From Rutidosis leptorrhynchoides (Eukaryota; Streptophyta; Magnoliopsida; Asterales; Asteraceae), in the NCBI RefSeq assembly GCF_046630445.1, contig NC_092337.1, forward strand, positions 356,740,001 through 356,804,000: a stretch of 64,000 bases of DNA, written 5' to 3'. Below the pieces are notes generated by a model. The model had not been told where the DNA came from, ran no database searches, and was given only the letters and a program-made list of their open reading frames with translations. Position 1 is the first letter of the stretch, and every line of letters starts with the position of its first letter. The position numbers and the translations under genes are program-made. Positions 12,804-25,887 of the stretch are shown here, piece after piece.

Positions 12804-13967
12804 ATATCCTCCATATTTCTGAAGATATTTTCATAACTATTCTTATCTGAACTCATTAATCTCTTCGTGCTATCAGTGTTACATCATATAGAAACTGTTA
12901 GTTTCTATATTCTGTAAACTTTTGAGCTTAAAATATGAATGTTATTGAAGTAATGTTGGGGACTGATGCATGAGTTAGTATAATATAATGACACTTGATC
13001 AACATAATTATATTACAGTAAGTCATGCTGAGTTTCTAATGGGACGTGATGATTCACAGATCATAACATCATCATGTGCCATGTTACATTTCATTCTACT
13101 TAACTTCTGAACATATCAAGAAAGCATATTCTTGATAGTTCTATCCTCAGTGATTTTAATAAATTTGAAAATCAAATTGTGCTATCACGTTCCTTCCTGC
13201 TTAGAGCATTATAATCATTCAAAACTCCATACTTACGAATTCTGGACCGTTACTCGCTTTACTAGAGGCCGGGAGGAAAATAATAAGGCAAAGAGCTCCA
13301 AAATATAAGAGAAAATATAAAGCCCAATAACAACACATAAATTACAAATCCTGGATATTAATACGAATAGCAATATAAAGACACAGTAGAATTAAGAATA
13401 GTATCATCTCAAGGTAATAGTAGAAGTAACCAAATCTTTCTGATGGAAGATTGAAAAGAAGGGTGACAGAAATAATGATTAGGAAAATATCAAAGATTAG
13501 AATGGGATTAAGTATTTTCACAATCTTTTGGATGTACGAACTAAGAAAGAAAGAATAGGAATGGTGAGAATAATAGAACGGAAGAGTTTAATTTATAATG
13601 GAAATATCAGACGGAGAAATCGAGATAGATCACCGTATTTAATTATAGATATCTTAATTTCCTTATTCGCCGAAGAATTAAATCTTTTAGATTTCGAGGA
13701 TTTTTTTTAAATCCATTGAATTTCGGAATTCAACCCTGGCTCCGTCAAAAGTTAAGACGTACCTTATTTTCTAAATTCAACTCTGACTACGTCCAAAGCT
13801 AAGGCAAATCTCTATTCAAATCTTTTGCGATAGCTTCCCTCAAACGCTCTGGTGATTCTATTCAAATATTTAGCGATGATAAACTTTATCTATCAACTCA
13901 TATTCGTCATGAAAACATCTTTATTGTTAGTCATGACCACCTCACTCAAATTTCGGGAAGAAATTTC

Positions 13968-13983
13968 TTTAACGGGTAGGTAC
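13968..13983 (+). other. PPT-like motif before 3' LTR (element A)
   Basis: TTTAACGGGTAGGTAC directly abuts TGTGACG. It is less purine-pure than most PPTs but identical in A, B and E, so it is the likely plus-strand primer region. Confidence 0.7.
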
Positions 13984-15699
13984 TGTGACGACCCGGAGAT
14001 TTCCGACCAAATTTAAACTTAATCTGTATATGATTTCGACACGATAAGCAAAGTCTGTAATGTTGAGTCTAAAAACTTTGAACTGATTTCATATATGCAA
14101 ATACCCTTTGACTATTCCCGACAATTCTCGAACAATTGTGTATAACAAATATGTAAATATATATATATATAAATATAAATATAAGATATTTGGAATTAAT
14201 AAAATACCTTTAGTCAATTAGAAATAAAAATGTAAAATAATAAATAGAATAATTAAGTTATCATTAAAAATAAAATATATAAATATATATAAACATATGA
14301 TATTATTATCTATATATATGATTACTATCAATAATTATTATATTGTAACAAATGAGATAAATATTAAAGGTTACACAATTAATAAATTGTAATATTAATA
14401 TATGAAATTACAAGTTAAAATATAGTTATTGTATTAACACTAAAATTATTGTTACTACTTTCATTATTATTAATGTTAATATCAATATTAGAATTTTTAA
14501 CATTTTTATTATTATTATTTATATAATTATAAATACCATTATGAGAATGGTTAAAATTATAAATTAGTAGAAATTTAAATTTTTTTTATTTATTATTGTT
14601 ATTATAGTTATCATATTATTATTATTATTATTATTCTTAAAATTTATATTATTATCTTTATTAATATTATTATTATTAATATTATTATTAACATTATTGT
14701 TATTAAAAATTATTATCGTTGTCTTAAATATTATTATTTTTATTATTATAACAGTATTATTAGTTTTATATTGTAGTATTATTATTATTAGTAATGTATT
14801 TATATTTATTAATTATTAATAATATAATAATTCATAATATATAAAATCAATTAAAAATCGTGTATGTTATCTATCCCTATCTGCCTTTTATATTTTTTCT
14901 GTTTTCTTCTCTTTGGATCGAATACAATGTCGACTATCCCTATCTGCCTTTTACTTTGATTTATTTTTTTTTTCTTCTCTTTGGATCGAATACAATGTCA
15001 ACAACTTCTTATTTACATAACTAATCGATTAACTTGGTTGAGAGGGAATTCATTCGACTTCTTTTCTCCATTATCAAATACAGTTACATTTAACAGTTCT
15101 CAATAGATCGAATCAAACAGAAAACATATATATATCACGCCTGCCTCTGTTCTTCATTCTTTTTGCCAAAATTCGAATTCAATTTTTATTCCAAAATCTA
15201 CAAATACAGAGTTGTTCTAAAACCTATCATGAATGTGTGTATACAATTTCAGTTTCCAAATCTTCAAATCAAACACAAATTTTTGAGTCAAAGTTAAGTT
15301 TCAAAAAGTCAAACTTTTTATTCATTACGAAATTCGAATTCAATTTGAATGTTTCAGAACAAATTGAGGATCTAGAAAGTTTTTAGGAACGTTTCATTAC
15401 CTAATTCATGTTAAAAGTTTTATCTAAAACGAATTGGAAATCAAAATCCGAATTTAAGTTGGGATTCTTCATGTTCTTCGTGAAAGAACAGATACCGTAT
15501 GTTTATTCATTTTCTTTCTTTCGATCATAACCACAAAAACCGGTTACTTCTGTTTCAATTGCGAATTCAAAACTCCTTGTCGAGTTGTTATTGATTGTGG
15601 CCTAATTCTGGACGTGGGTGTTAATCGAAGAAGGAGAAGGGAAGAAACAGAAGCTTAGACGAGTTATATTTATTTTAAGAGTGTTATAAATCAGAAAAT

Positions 15700-15775
15700 G
15701 GGCAATAGCCCAATGGTTATGAGTGTTAGCGGTGAGCGGGAGGTCGCGGGTTCGAGTCCAGGCGGTGGCGTTCTT
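15700..15775 (+). other. tRNA-like module in A 3' LTR
   Basis: Same perfect A and B boxes as in the 5' LTR (15706-15716 and 15749-15759). Confidence 0.65.
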
Positions 15776-15907
15776 TTTACTGAATTTTTCTTCAAAGGTT
15801 GTAACTCTATTTTTTTTTATTATCAATATTTTAAAATTGTTATAGTTAGTATTGATAATATTATTACTATTATTATTATTATTATTATTATAATTATTAT
15901 TATTATA

Positions 15908-15945
<38 letters not shown>

Positions 15946-16175
15946 CATTATTATTATTATTATAATTATTATTATTAGATATTAGTATTATTATCATTAG
16001 CATTATTATTATTATTATTAAGTATTATGAATATTAACATTATTATTATTACCACTATCAGTTATTATTAATATTATTATTATAATTAGTATTATTATTA
16101 TTATTACTACTAATATAAGTATCATGAGAAAGATTATCATTTATTAATTTTAATATGATTATAGTTACAAACATG

Positions 16176-16208
<33 letters not shown>

Positions 16209-16623
16209 ATGAAAATGGTTATAACTTTAAGTGACAGGAACTATAGATATAGATTACAAATTTAACAAGAAGTTTATGCTAAAAACTTATTATTACTAAC
16301 ACTGTTATTATTATTATCTTTATATAATTAAAGTAAAGTATTATTATAATTAAAAATTATCAAAGTTATTACTTTTATTAAAACTATCATTTTTATCAAA
16401 AATTAGTAAAGTTATTATCTTAATCATTATTAAAATTTACACTATTAATTGTTATTATCATTACTGTCATTAGTATTATCATTCTTATCCTGTTGGTATT
16501 ATTACGAATAGATATTTTTTTAAAAAAATACATTACAATAATGTTAATATTACATATCCCTATATTTTCTTTTTATTAAAATGATATTAACCAAACTATA
16601 TATAAAATATATCAATTAACATA

Positions 16624-16626
<3 letters not shown>

Positions 16627-16700
<74 letters not shown>
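16627..16700. repeat. (AT)n microsatellite
   Basis: 74-base AT run in A 3' LTR. Confidence 0.95.
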
Positions 16701-16703
<3 letters not shown>

Positions 16704-17849
16704 ACTATTTTAAAATAAATTAGAATTATCAAAATGTTATGATAAATGTTAGTGATATAAGAATATAAAAAGTAAATATATTAAATGTATTTATATAACA
16801 CATAATATAACAAGTATGAGTATTAGTAATAATACATATAAACTTATTTTACTACGATTATGTGTATTGATGTATATACAAATAATATAGGTTCGTGAAT
16901 CCAAGGCCAACCCTGCATTGTTAAATTGTTCAATATAGTCATATGTATTTTTACTACAAAATACATTGGGTGAGTTTTATTTGATTCCCTTTTTACTCTT
17001 TACATTTTTGGGACTGAGAATACATGCGCTTTTATAAATGTTTGACGCAATAGACACAAGTACCTTAACTGTATTCTATGAAAGAATTATCTGGGATTGT
17101 GGTTGATTATTATGACACGCATTAGCCTCCGGTTTCCGTTAAAGCGCATGAGCTCCCGAGCCGGGTGGATGGTTTATTATTTATGACATTTTGGCACCGG
17201 TTGTCCTATATTTTATAAACATGTGTTCAGCCGTGGGGTGTAAAGACCGGCACAGAGGTTCTATATTTTGAAGGCACATGTATTCAGCTGTGGGGTGAAA
17301 GACCGGCACAGATGGTTACTATTATATTTTGAATCCTCACCAGGTGTTCTTCATATGAAAGATATTTTTTTGTGCAGTTGGAATGGGACTTCTGCACGTT
17401 TTATAATATTTAAAATCTTGTGGTCTATTAAAATGATGAAAATGAAATGATTACTATAAACTAATGAACTCACCAACCTTTTGGTTGACACTTGAAAGCA
17501 TGTTTATTCTCAGGTTTGAAAGAAATCTTCCGCTGTGCATTAGCTCATTTTTAGGATATTACTTGGAGTCATTCATGACATATTTCAAAAGACGTTGCAT
17601 TCGAGTCATTGAAGTTCATTAGAGATTATTAAGTAAATGACAGATTAGGTCATTTATAGTTGGATATTATGAAATGGTATGCATACCAGGTCAACTTTCG
17701 ATGTAATGAAAGTTTGTCTTTTAAAAACGAATGCAATGTTTGTAAAATGTATCATTTAGAGGTCAAGTACCTCGCGATGTAATCAACTATTATGAATCGT
17801 TTATAATCAATATGGACTTCGTCCGGATGGATTAGGACGGGGCATTAAA

Positions 17850-17854
17850 TATTA
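17850..17854. repeat. Target-site duplication TATTA, right copy (element A)
   Basis: Matches 5869-5873 exactly; followed by TACGTCTAATAC, the continuation of B's LTR. Confidence 0.93.
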
Positions 17855-17888
17855 TACGTCTAATACTTTGTTAATGTTTTCAAGTTAT

Positions 17889-17922
<34 letters not shown>

Positions 17923-18094
17923 ATCATGTTCGTTCATATAATGGTTCGTGAATTATTGGAATTTGGTCGAGGTTAAATGAGTGTATGAACACAGTTTAAA
18001 ATTCTTGAGATTCAACTTAAAAACTTTGCTTATCGTGTCGGGAATATATAAAGATTAAAGTTTAAATTTGGTCGGAAATTTCCGGGTTGTCACA
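17855..18094 (-). mobile_element. Element B 3' LTR, proximal part
   Basis: The first 240 bases of the minus-strand LTR. It carries the inverse motif GGTTCGTGAAT near 17943 and terminates at 18094 (TGTGACAACCCGG on the minus strand). Confidence 0.9.
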
Positions 18095-18545
18095 GTACCT
18101 ACCCGTTAAAGAAATTTCGTCCCAAAATTTGATTGGAATGGTCATGGCTGACAATAAGTATGTTTTCATGACGCATATAAGCTGAAGATTAGGGTTTTAT
18201 CATCATTGAGTAATATGGATAAAACCATTTGATTTTGTGAAGAGTACGAGTGAAACTATTACCAAAAGAGTGAAATGAGTAGGTATAGATTCGTCATATC
18301 TTTTGATGTAGATAGGATTGATTTCCAAGTTCAAGAGATTTGGAGAAAATCTTCGTATTAGGATTTGATTCTTTGATAATCAAGGGAATTAGGATCTGCT
18401 TTAAATGCGATCATCTGTTTTGATTTCTTTGTCGGATATTTTATTATAAATCCACCTCCTTTGTTTCCTTTTAACTCACACCTTCCATTATTTCTAACTC
18501 ATACTTTAAAGCATTCATCAATATGCTCCATCCAGTTCTGCTTCT

Positions 18546-18647
<102 letters not shown>

Positions 18648-19464
18648 CTAACCTTCATATCAGTCATTCTTCTTTTTCATCTACCGCCAGAAGAATCTAT
18701 TTACTTCTACTATATTTTGGGTTTTATAGTGTTCTTAGTTCTCCCGTGTCTTTATATTGCTATCTGTATCGATATCTACGGTTTATAGTTTCTGGGTTGT
18801 TGTTGGGTTTTATATCTTCCCTTGCATTTCGATGTTCCTGCTTCTGTCTTCTATAATCATTGTCATCCCCAGTTAATACTTTTTTTCCTGCGGTTTATAC
18901 CCCTATTTCTATTTCGGAGTTTTGTCCTTTCGTTTCTTCTTCTTGCAATTAAGCATCGCTTGTAATGGTCCAGAATTCGCATATATGAATTTCGGAATGA
19001 ACATTGTTAATGTTCTAGGAAGGAAATTGCAATGGCACGATCTTGACTTGTCAAATTACCAGAATACCATGGAAAAGGCCGAATCATCAAGAAATATTTT
19101 CTTGATATTTTAGAGGTTAAATAGAATACAAGAGTCGTATAACATGGCACATGATGATGTTATGATCTGTGAATCATCACGTTCCATTTAGAAACTCAGC
19201 ATGACTTACTGTAATATAATCACGTTGATCAAGTGTCATTATATTATACTAATTCATGCTTCAGTTCCCAACACTATTTCAAAACATTCTTATTTTAAAC
19301 TTGAAGGTTTCAAAATTTAGAAACTAAAACAGTTTCTTTTATGATGTAATACAGATAGCGCGAAGAAGTAAATGATTTCAGATAAGAATAATTATGAAAA
19401 TATCTTCAGAATTATGGAAGATATTTATAATGAAATGTACGATGATATCTTAGAATTTCTAATA

Positions 19465-19700
19465 TCAGAGGATGATGAAGAATATTGTCCGCAGAGGTTT
19501 AGAGTCAGGAGCAAGGTATTCGTTAATGACTTCAGCAGGTACTGAATCATTTGGATTCTTTGAAGTCAGGTTCAGTCTTTGTGATTTGTCCACAGCCTCC
19601 TTCATACTTTGCTCAATTCGGTTTCCAGTTCTAAGACTTCTCTTTTTCTGCGCTTTGCCAGCACACTTATTCATTATCATCAAACTTTTACTGTTAAAGT
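19465..19700 (-). pseudogene. ORF2 remnant of element B
   Basis: Minus-strand open stretch reading AAKTINNFNSKSLMIMNK, then KAQKKRSLRTGNRIEQSM and KEAVDKSQRLNLTSKNPN, ending near EVINEYLAPDSKPL. This is the best-preserved of the three copies (A 12500-12803, E 57640-57782). Upstream in frame are TGA codons, so the start is lost or the protein was longer. Highly polar with predicted helix; no known domain recognised. Confidence 0.5.
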
Positions 19701-20567
19701 TGTTTATAGTTTTTGCTGCTTCATCAGCATTTTTTCATTTTCAGAGAACGAATTCGTAGTTCGAAGTGTTTTTTCAGAAACTTCACATTCAAATTAAGTC
19801 CAGAAGATAGACGTTATATATACACATATAACTGTTGGCGTAGACATGCTACGAGATTTCAAAATACTGATTGCTAATTCCCGATGATTCGGATGGCAAT
19901 TCTCGTTACAAGATGCGAATGAGTAAATGATGGGGTTTCGGAAATTATAATGATTCTTCGGAAGGTCAAAGATCAGTGAAGTTGTGAATAAGTTTATTGC
20001 TAATGTGGTGAAACATGAAAGGTTCTCCGGTAACAAAAGGGTAATCATATATATCAAGATTATGATAAGGCTACTCCGAATGAAAAATTGAAGTTGTCTT
20101 GCTGAAGCTGTGATAGAATCTGCTACTTTGAAAAGGAATTTCAAAGTTATTTTTGCTAATAAATGCCAAAGGATCTGACACAGATATGTGTTGAATTATG
20201 ACTTTGGTTTTGAGAGCTTTTTAAGTACATAACTGTGGGTAATATGTGGTTGGATCATCATCTCGATTGCTCATTATTTGAAGTGTCTTCAGAAATTTTT
20301 GAAGGGTTTGAATACAGATTGTAATCGTTAATATACATTTGATGTTCTAACACAGTTTTGAAGTCAAAGTATAGCTTTGAAAGATGTAGGAATCTAAAAG
20401 TGATGGTACCGGTTATATCTTGAATTAAATTCTGAGGTTTCAAAATCAGAATATGTAATTGAGTTTGAATGAGTATGGTTGTTTTGATTTCTATGAAAGA
20501 ATGTATATTATTGTGAAAGTAGTAAGTACAGTTGATAATTTGCTTAATCAGATTCGAAGAATGTAAC

Positions 20568-20571
<4 letters not shown>

Positions 20572-20624
<53 letters not shown>
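20572..20624. repeat. (AT)n microsatellite
   Basis: AT run directly beside the internal PPT-motif hairpin of B. Confidence 0.95.
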
Positions 20625-20627
<3 letters not shown>

Positions 20628-20630
20628 GGG

Positions 20631-20648
20631 TATTACCTACCCGTTAAA
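20631..20648 (-). other. Internal copy of the PPT-adjacent motif (B)
   Basis: Minus strand TTTAACGGGTAGGTA, then ATACCCG, as in A (11043) and E (56213). Confidence 0.7.
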
Positions 20649-21696
20649 AATTTAACAATTAATATTTTGTACAAAAGAATTTTATTACAGTCTTTATGAA
20701 AATATATATGTATATATTCTCTTCAGATGTAACATAGATTTTAATGAGTTAATACTAAATTAAACTCATTCGATTTACAGTTGGAACTAGAATTGAATAA
20801 TCCCTTGAAGGCTTTAGAGATTACATAAGTATTTCTTCAATAATATTGAAATTATGAATCAATACTTCGTTATTTGTTGAGGCGTGATGTTGGTTTTCGT
20901 TAAATTTTTGTGAACTTCGCAAAGTACGAATGATGTTATCTGAAAAGTTTCGGGTACATCGATGATGAAAGTGTAAAATTAAATATATACTTGATTTATT
21001 ATGAATTGGAATTTGTTGAATTGAGGCAGAGATTGTAGTTAACGATGGTTAAGTTGTGGCCGAAGGACGTACATTATTGCATATTTGTAATATGAATTAA
21101 CCGAGTAGTTAAGATTCACACACAATAGCTTAGCACGGAAAGATTTATTTTTATTTCAAAATATATATATAAAATATACATATAATTTCTTCAGAGGGAA
21201 TGAGTTAATTGTTCATAACTCGTTGATACAATATACGCGTTATTGATTCGAAATGATGTCCACAGTGATTCTTGAACTGACGGAGTTTGTGATATTATAG
21301 ATGTTGTTGATTCTGATGCTAACTGCACTGACGATGCTGGTGACGCTGACGGTACTGATGATGCTGTTGGTAAAAACAAGTTTAGCTAGTTAATCACACA
21401 CCATTTTTGTCAGAGTTTCTACTCTTCCTTCTATCATTTTGGTTCGCTTAACTGATTTATGGTTAGGGCTAGATTAGATAATCTCTAAGACTTTAGAGAT
21501 TACATAATCATCGCGGAATGTTTCTCCAATGAAGTTATGAATTAATACTTCGTCAGTTATTGTTGTTGGTACTCCTTGGTATCTATGGTGCGTATGACAT
21601 TGATGCTCGTGGGACAGATTGTGAAGTTGAGTTTTACGACGCGGTTGTGGTTGGAGGTGGTAATGGTACTGTTGGCGTTGATGTTGGTGGTACTGG

Positions 21697-22131
21697 TTAT
21701 GCTGCTGGTGCTGCTGCTGGTGTTTGTAATCTTTGCACCATATTCTCCAAAGCCACTACCCGAGCGCAAAGCTCGTTGACTTCTTCTATTACACCGGGGT
21801 GATTGTCGGTTCGGACGAGCGGATAAATAAAATCTAAAATTTGATGTAGTATGTAATCGTGACGAGATACTCTGGAAATGAGAGAGAAAATGGTGTCTCG
21901 AACAGGTTCGCCGGTAAGTGCTTCAGGTTCTTCGCCAAGAGGGCAATGTGGTGGATAGAAGGGATCACCTTCTTCTTGTCTCCAATGATTAAGGAGGCTA
22001 CGAACCCATCCCCAATTCATCCAGAATAGGTGATGGCTAATTGGTTGATCCATTCCAGTCACACTGCTTTCGGAGCTAGAGTGGGATTCCATTTCGGAAT
22101 CCGAGGAACTTGAATTAATGATGAATTCCAT
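21697..22131 (-). CDS. ORF1 of element B: conserved 144-aa protein of unknown function
   Basis: Best-preserved copy of the small protein shared by A, B and E. Residues 1-25 are Ser/Glu/Asp-rich. Then come MDQPISHHLFWMNWGWVRSL, a basic/acidic stretch EEGDPFYPPHCPLGEEPEAL, a helical region (about residues 75-105) and a heptad-like segment EEVNELCARVVALENMVQRL (about 116-135), ending Pro/Ala-rich. A TAA stop ends the frame at 21697; another 20 Pro/Thr-rich codons follow before the next stop, so the ancestor may have been longer. In A and E, Trp codons in the WMNWGW stretch have become stops. No known domain recognised; a Gag-like structural role is a guess from position just after the PBS. Confidence 0.55.
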   Translation of the reverse strand: MEFIINSSSSDSEMESHSSSESSVTGMDQPISHHLFWMNWGWVRSLLNHWRQEEGDPFYPPHCPLGEEPEALTGEPVRDTIFSLISRVSRHDYILHQILDFIYPLVRTDNHPGVIEEVNELCARVVALENMVQRLQTPAAAPAA

Positions 22132-22547
22132 TTTGTACGATTGAACAAGGATTTTTCGATATGAAATGATTTTCGGTTATCGGATGGTATTCTAATTACA
22201 TAGAATATCCATAGATATAGAACAAAAGATTTCGTAGATTACTGAGGAATTTGCGGGATATGTCAGACAAAGTTTAAAGTAACAGATACGAAAAGATATG
22301 ATTTAGCATATACGCTAATATATGAATTTTGTCTATACACTACTCATGCAATTAATGTAGCAAGACGTGTCTAGACTAATAATGATAAGCAGGTAATTTC
22401 CTAAGGATGATAAGCAGATGATTTTCGACTAGAAATGATAAGCAAAACTTTTGACATGCAGACACGGTCGAAGTCCAGACTCACTAATGCATCCTAATGA
22501 CTTATCAGTTAGACACACTAATGCAGACCTGGTTCGCTAAGACCACC

Positions 22548-22559
22548 GCTCTGATACCA
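22548..22559 (-). other. Primer-binding site, element B (initiator tRNA-Met)
   Basis: Minus-strand TGGTATCAGAGC two bases inside the LTR end (TTTCA). Confidence 0.92.
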
Positions 22560-23834
22560 AATGAAAGGACCCGTCCTAATCCATCTGGACGAATATATTA
22601 CATTTGGTTACATCGCGAGGTACTTGACCTCTATATGATACATTTTACAAACATTGCATTTGATTTTAAAAAGACAAACTTTCATTACATGGAAAGTTGA
22701 CGGCATGCATACCATTTCATAATATATCCAACTATAATTGACTTAATAATAATCTTGATGAACTCGATGACTCGAATGCAACGTCTTTTGAAATATGTCA
22801 TGAATGACTCCAAGTAATATCTCTAAAGTGAGCAAATGCACAGCGGAAGATTTCTTTCATACCTGAGAATAAACATGCTTTTAAGTGTCAACTAAAAGGT
22901 TGATGAGTTCATTAGTTAAACATATATAATCATTTCCATTATTTTAATAGACCACAAGATTTTCATTTTCATTTCTCATAAATATACGTCCCATGCATAG
23001 AGATAAAAATAATCATTCATATGGATTGAACACCTGGTAACCGACATTAAAAAGATGCATATAAGAATATCCCCTATCATTCCGGGACATCCATCGGACA
23101 TGATAAAAAAAACTCGAAGTACTAAAGCATCCGCTACAACGGATGGGGTTTGTTAGGCCCAATAGATCTATCTTTAGGATTCGCGTCAATTAGTAGACTG
23201 GTTTACTAATTCTTAGGCTACCAAGTAAAAGGGGCATATTCGGCTTCGATCATTCAACCATATAATGTAGTTTCGATTACTTGTGTCTATTTCGTAAAAC
23301 ATTTATAAAAGCAGCTCATGTATTCTCAGTCCCAAAAATATATATTGCAAAAGCATTTAAAAAAGGAGTAATGAAACTCACAATAGTGTATTTTGTAGTA
23401 AAAATACATATGACGACATTGAACAAATGAACAATGCAGGGTTGTCCTCGGATTCATGAACCTATATCAATTGTATATTTATTAATACATGTAATGTTAA
23501 TCAAATAATTACATCTATTAATTATATAATATTTATATATTTAATGTTGTAGTTTATATAGAATTTATACTATATTTTGTCTATATATTATATCTTAAAT
23601 TATATACTATATATATGTTTATTTTGTATATATGTATATATAAAAATATGTTAATATGTTTAATATATAATTATAGGTAATATAAATATATTTTATGTAC
23701 AACATCGTTATTTGTTATAATATAGTATTAATAATGAGAATGATGATTTTAGTAAAGAAAAGTAGTTTTAAAAATTATTAGAATTGTCATAATAATGATA
23801 CTTTAAATAAATATGATAGTAAAAATAATATTAC

Positions 23835-23871
<37 letters not shown>

Positions 23872-24032
23872 ATAAATGATAATTTTTTTTATATAAAATG
23901 ATAGCTTTAATAAAAGTGTTAATTCTTAAAATAATGATACTACTAATAATATTACTAATATCAATAATCTTAATCATAATACTAATAATAATAATACTTA
24001 TTCTAATATTAGTTATGATATTATTAATACTT

Positions 24033-24053
24033 AGGATGATGATGATGATGATG

Positions 24054-24113
<60 letters not shown>
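24033..24113. repeat. (ATG/AAT)n microsatellite
   Basis: GATGATGATG followed by a long AAT run; counterpart of 3886-3955. Confidence 0.92.
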
Positions 24114-24116
<3 letters not shown>

Positions 24117-24169
24117 TAATAATGATAATAAAAATAATTCTACCTTCAAAATGAGCTTTTAAAAAGGAA

Positions 24170-24375
24170 TTGCCATAAACCAGACTCGAACCCAAGACCA
24201 CTCGCTCCCTCGTTAATACCTTAAACCATTCCACTGTTACTTTATTATCTGTTCTAAATTCGTAACTCAATTTTATATAACCTCTTAAACCTTCTGATCT
24301 TCCACTTTTTCCCGGGGCTCGAACCCTTGACCTCTTGATTAAACCCAACACTCCTAACCATGGCACCATTTCAGT
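24170..24375 (-). other. Two tRNA-like modules in B 5' LTR
   Basis: Minus strand: B-box-like 24325-24315 with A-box-like 24368-24358, and B-box-like 24192-24182 with A-box-like 24236-24226. Same layout as 4009-4240 but closer together, because about 17 bases between the modules are absent. Confidence 0.58.
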
Positions 24376-25301
24376 GTTTCTGTTTATATAATAGACTCAA
24401 ACATTATTAAACCCGTATTACTTCAATCTTTCATCTTCTTCCCACTCCAAATCGACAGAACCCCACAACCCACTTTATTAGTTTTAAGATTTGAAATTTA
24501 TATATAAAAAAAAACATTTTATGATTGATTGGTTTGTAAATATAAAAAAATAAAAATAAAAAAAGGCTGCTCGTTGTTGCTGCATTCGCTGCTATATAAG
24601 AGAAAAAAAAAATTCAATTCGATTTTTTAGAAGTTTTTAGATCATGATTTCTTCACGAAATATTTTCCAAATCACTTCTATAAACTATTATAATCATCGA
24701 TTTAACTTAAAACTTAAAAACGAATTCGAATTTGATTTAAGAATAATTGTTGACTTTTTTGTAAAAAAGTTTGACTTCAAAATTAATCCTTGATTTTGCG
24801 AGTTAAGATTTGAAAATCTGCAGATAGTTTTACTATAAGATTCATAACATATCTGCATTTTTAGATTTTGACAAACGATTCAAATTCGTGTTTTGACTAA
24901 AAAGGGTGAACGTACAGAGGTGTTCATATGGTTTCTATATTTTTGGGTTTTATTTCTTTTGCAGACGTGAATGATCATATATGTATGTGTTAGTAATAAT
25001 TGAATTCAGATAATTGAAACAGAAAGAATTTTGATTTGATCTCATTTGAAATATTTGGTAGTGGTCGACAGAGGAATCACGAGTGAGAAAAAGAAAGACA
25101 GATACAAGAGGAAAATACAAAAACTTGACTCTGATGTTTAACAAAACTTGTAATTCAGTGAACTTAGATTATCAATTATGCAGACAAATTGAACAGAGAT
25201 GACAGTGATTTAAAACTAATTTGGATTCTATAAAAAAAATACGTATTTGTATAAATCGGTATAAGTATTTATATATTTACTTAATCGAATATATGTATTT
25301 A

Positions 25302-25302
<1 letters not shown>

Positions 25303-25349
<47 letters not shown>
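25303..25349. repeat. (AT)n microsatellite
   Basis: Present in B 5' LTR, nearly absent at the matching site in the 3' LTR (about 5168). Confidence 0.93.
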
Positions 25350-25353
<4 letters not shown>

Positions 25354-25763
25354 GAAGTTTATATATATATCTGTATTTATATATACCCGTATTTGTATAA
25401 CTATATATTGAACATGTGTATATATATCTGTATATAGAAAAACATAATAATAAACATTAATATTTAATAACACTAATGAAACTAGCAATGATAATAATAA
25501 TAGAAATACTAGTAATATTAACAATAATAATAATACCAAATAATACTTATAACAATAATGAAACTCTTTTAGTAAGTATAATATTAATAACACTATTAAT
25601 AATACTAGTAGTTATATTAATGATAATAATAATCAATACAAATAATAAGGATAATGATAGTTATTAATAATATTTTTAATAATAATAATAACTAATGATA
25701 TACAACTAATTGTTTAATACTTATATATTTCATATCTATAATATTAATTAAGTATAGAAACCA

Positions 25764-25887
<124 letters not shown>

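Larger units (their letters stand above)
9806..13983 (+). mobile_element. Element A internal region
   Basis: Spans the primer-binding site to the PPT without gag-pol. It holds ORF1 remnant 10239-10770, an internal copy of the PPT-adjacent 15-mer with a hairpin (11043-11063), ORF2 remnant 12500-12803, and a conserved block (about 12960-13100) nearly identical in B and E. The rest (11070-12480, 13110-13960) is AT-rich, alignable to B and E, and without a recognisable function. Confidence 0.85.
5874..17849 (+). mobile_element. Element A: complete large-LTR, mostly non-coding retrotransposon
   Basis: 5' LTR 5874-9805, PBS 9808-9819, internal region 9806-13983, PPT-like motif 13968-13983, 3' LTR 13984-17849, flanked by perfect TATTA duplications. 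It is inserted in the 3' LTR of element B in the opposite orientation. It has no intact ORF of retroviral type; two short ORF remnants are shared with B and E. Both LTRs end in TTAAA rather than the TTTCA seen in B and E, so the unusual end was already present when A inserted. Confidence 0.92.
13984..17849 (+). mobile_element. Element A 3' LTR (3866 bp)
   Basis: Near-identical to 5874-9805, differing mainly in ATT/AT run lengths. It ends GGCATTAAA followed by TSD TATTA. The tRNA-like module is retained at 15700-15775 (A box 15706-15716, B box 15749-15759). Confidence 0.92.

Noticed and set aside
12581-12856. 91-aa minus-strand ORF in element A
   Set aside because: Antisense to the ORF2 remnant, which has the cross-element protein similarity.
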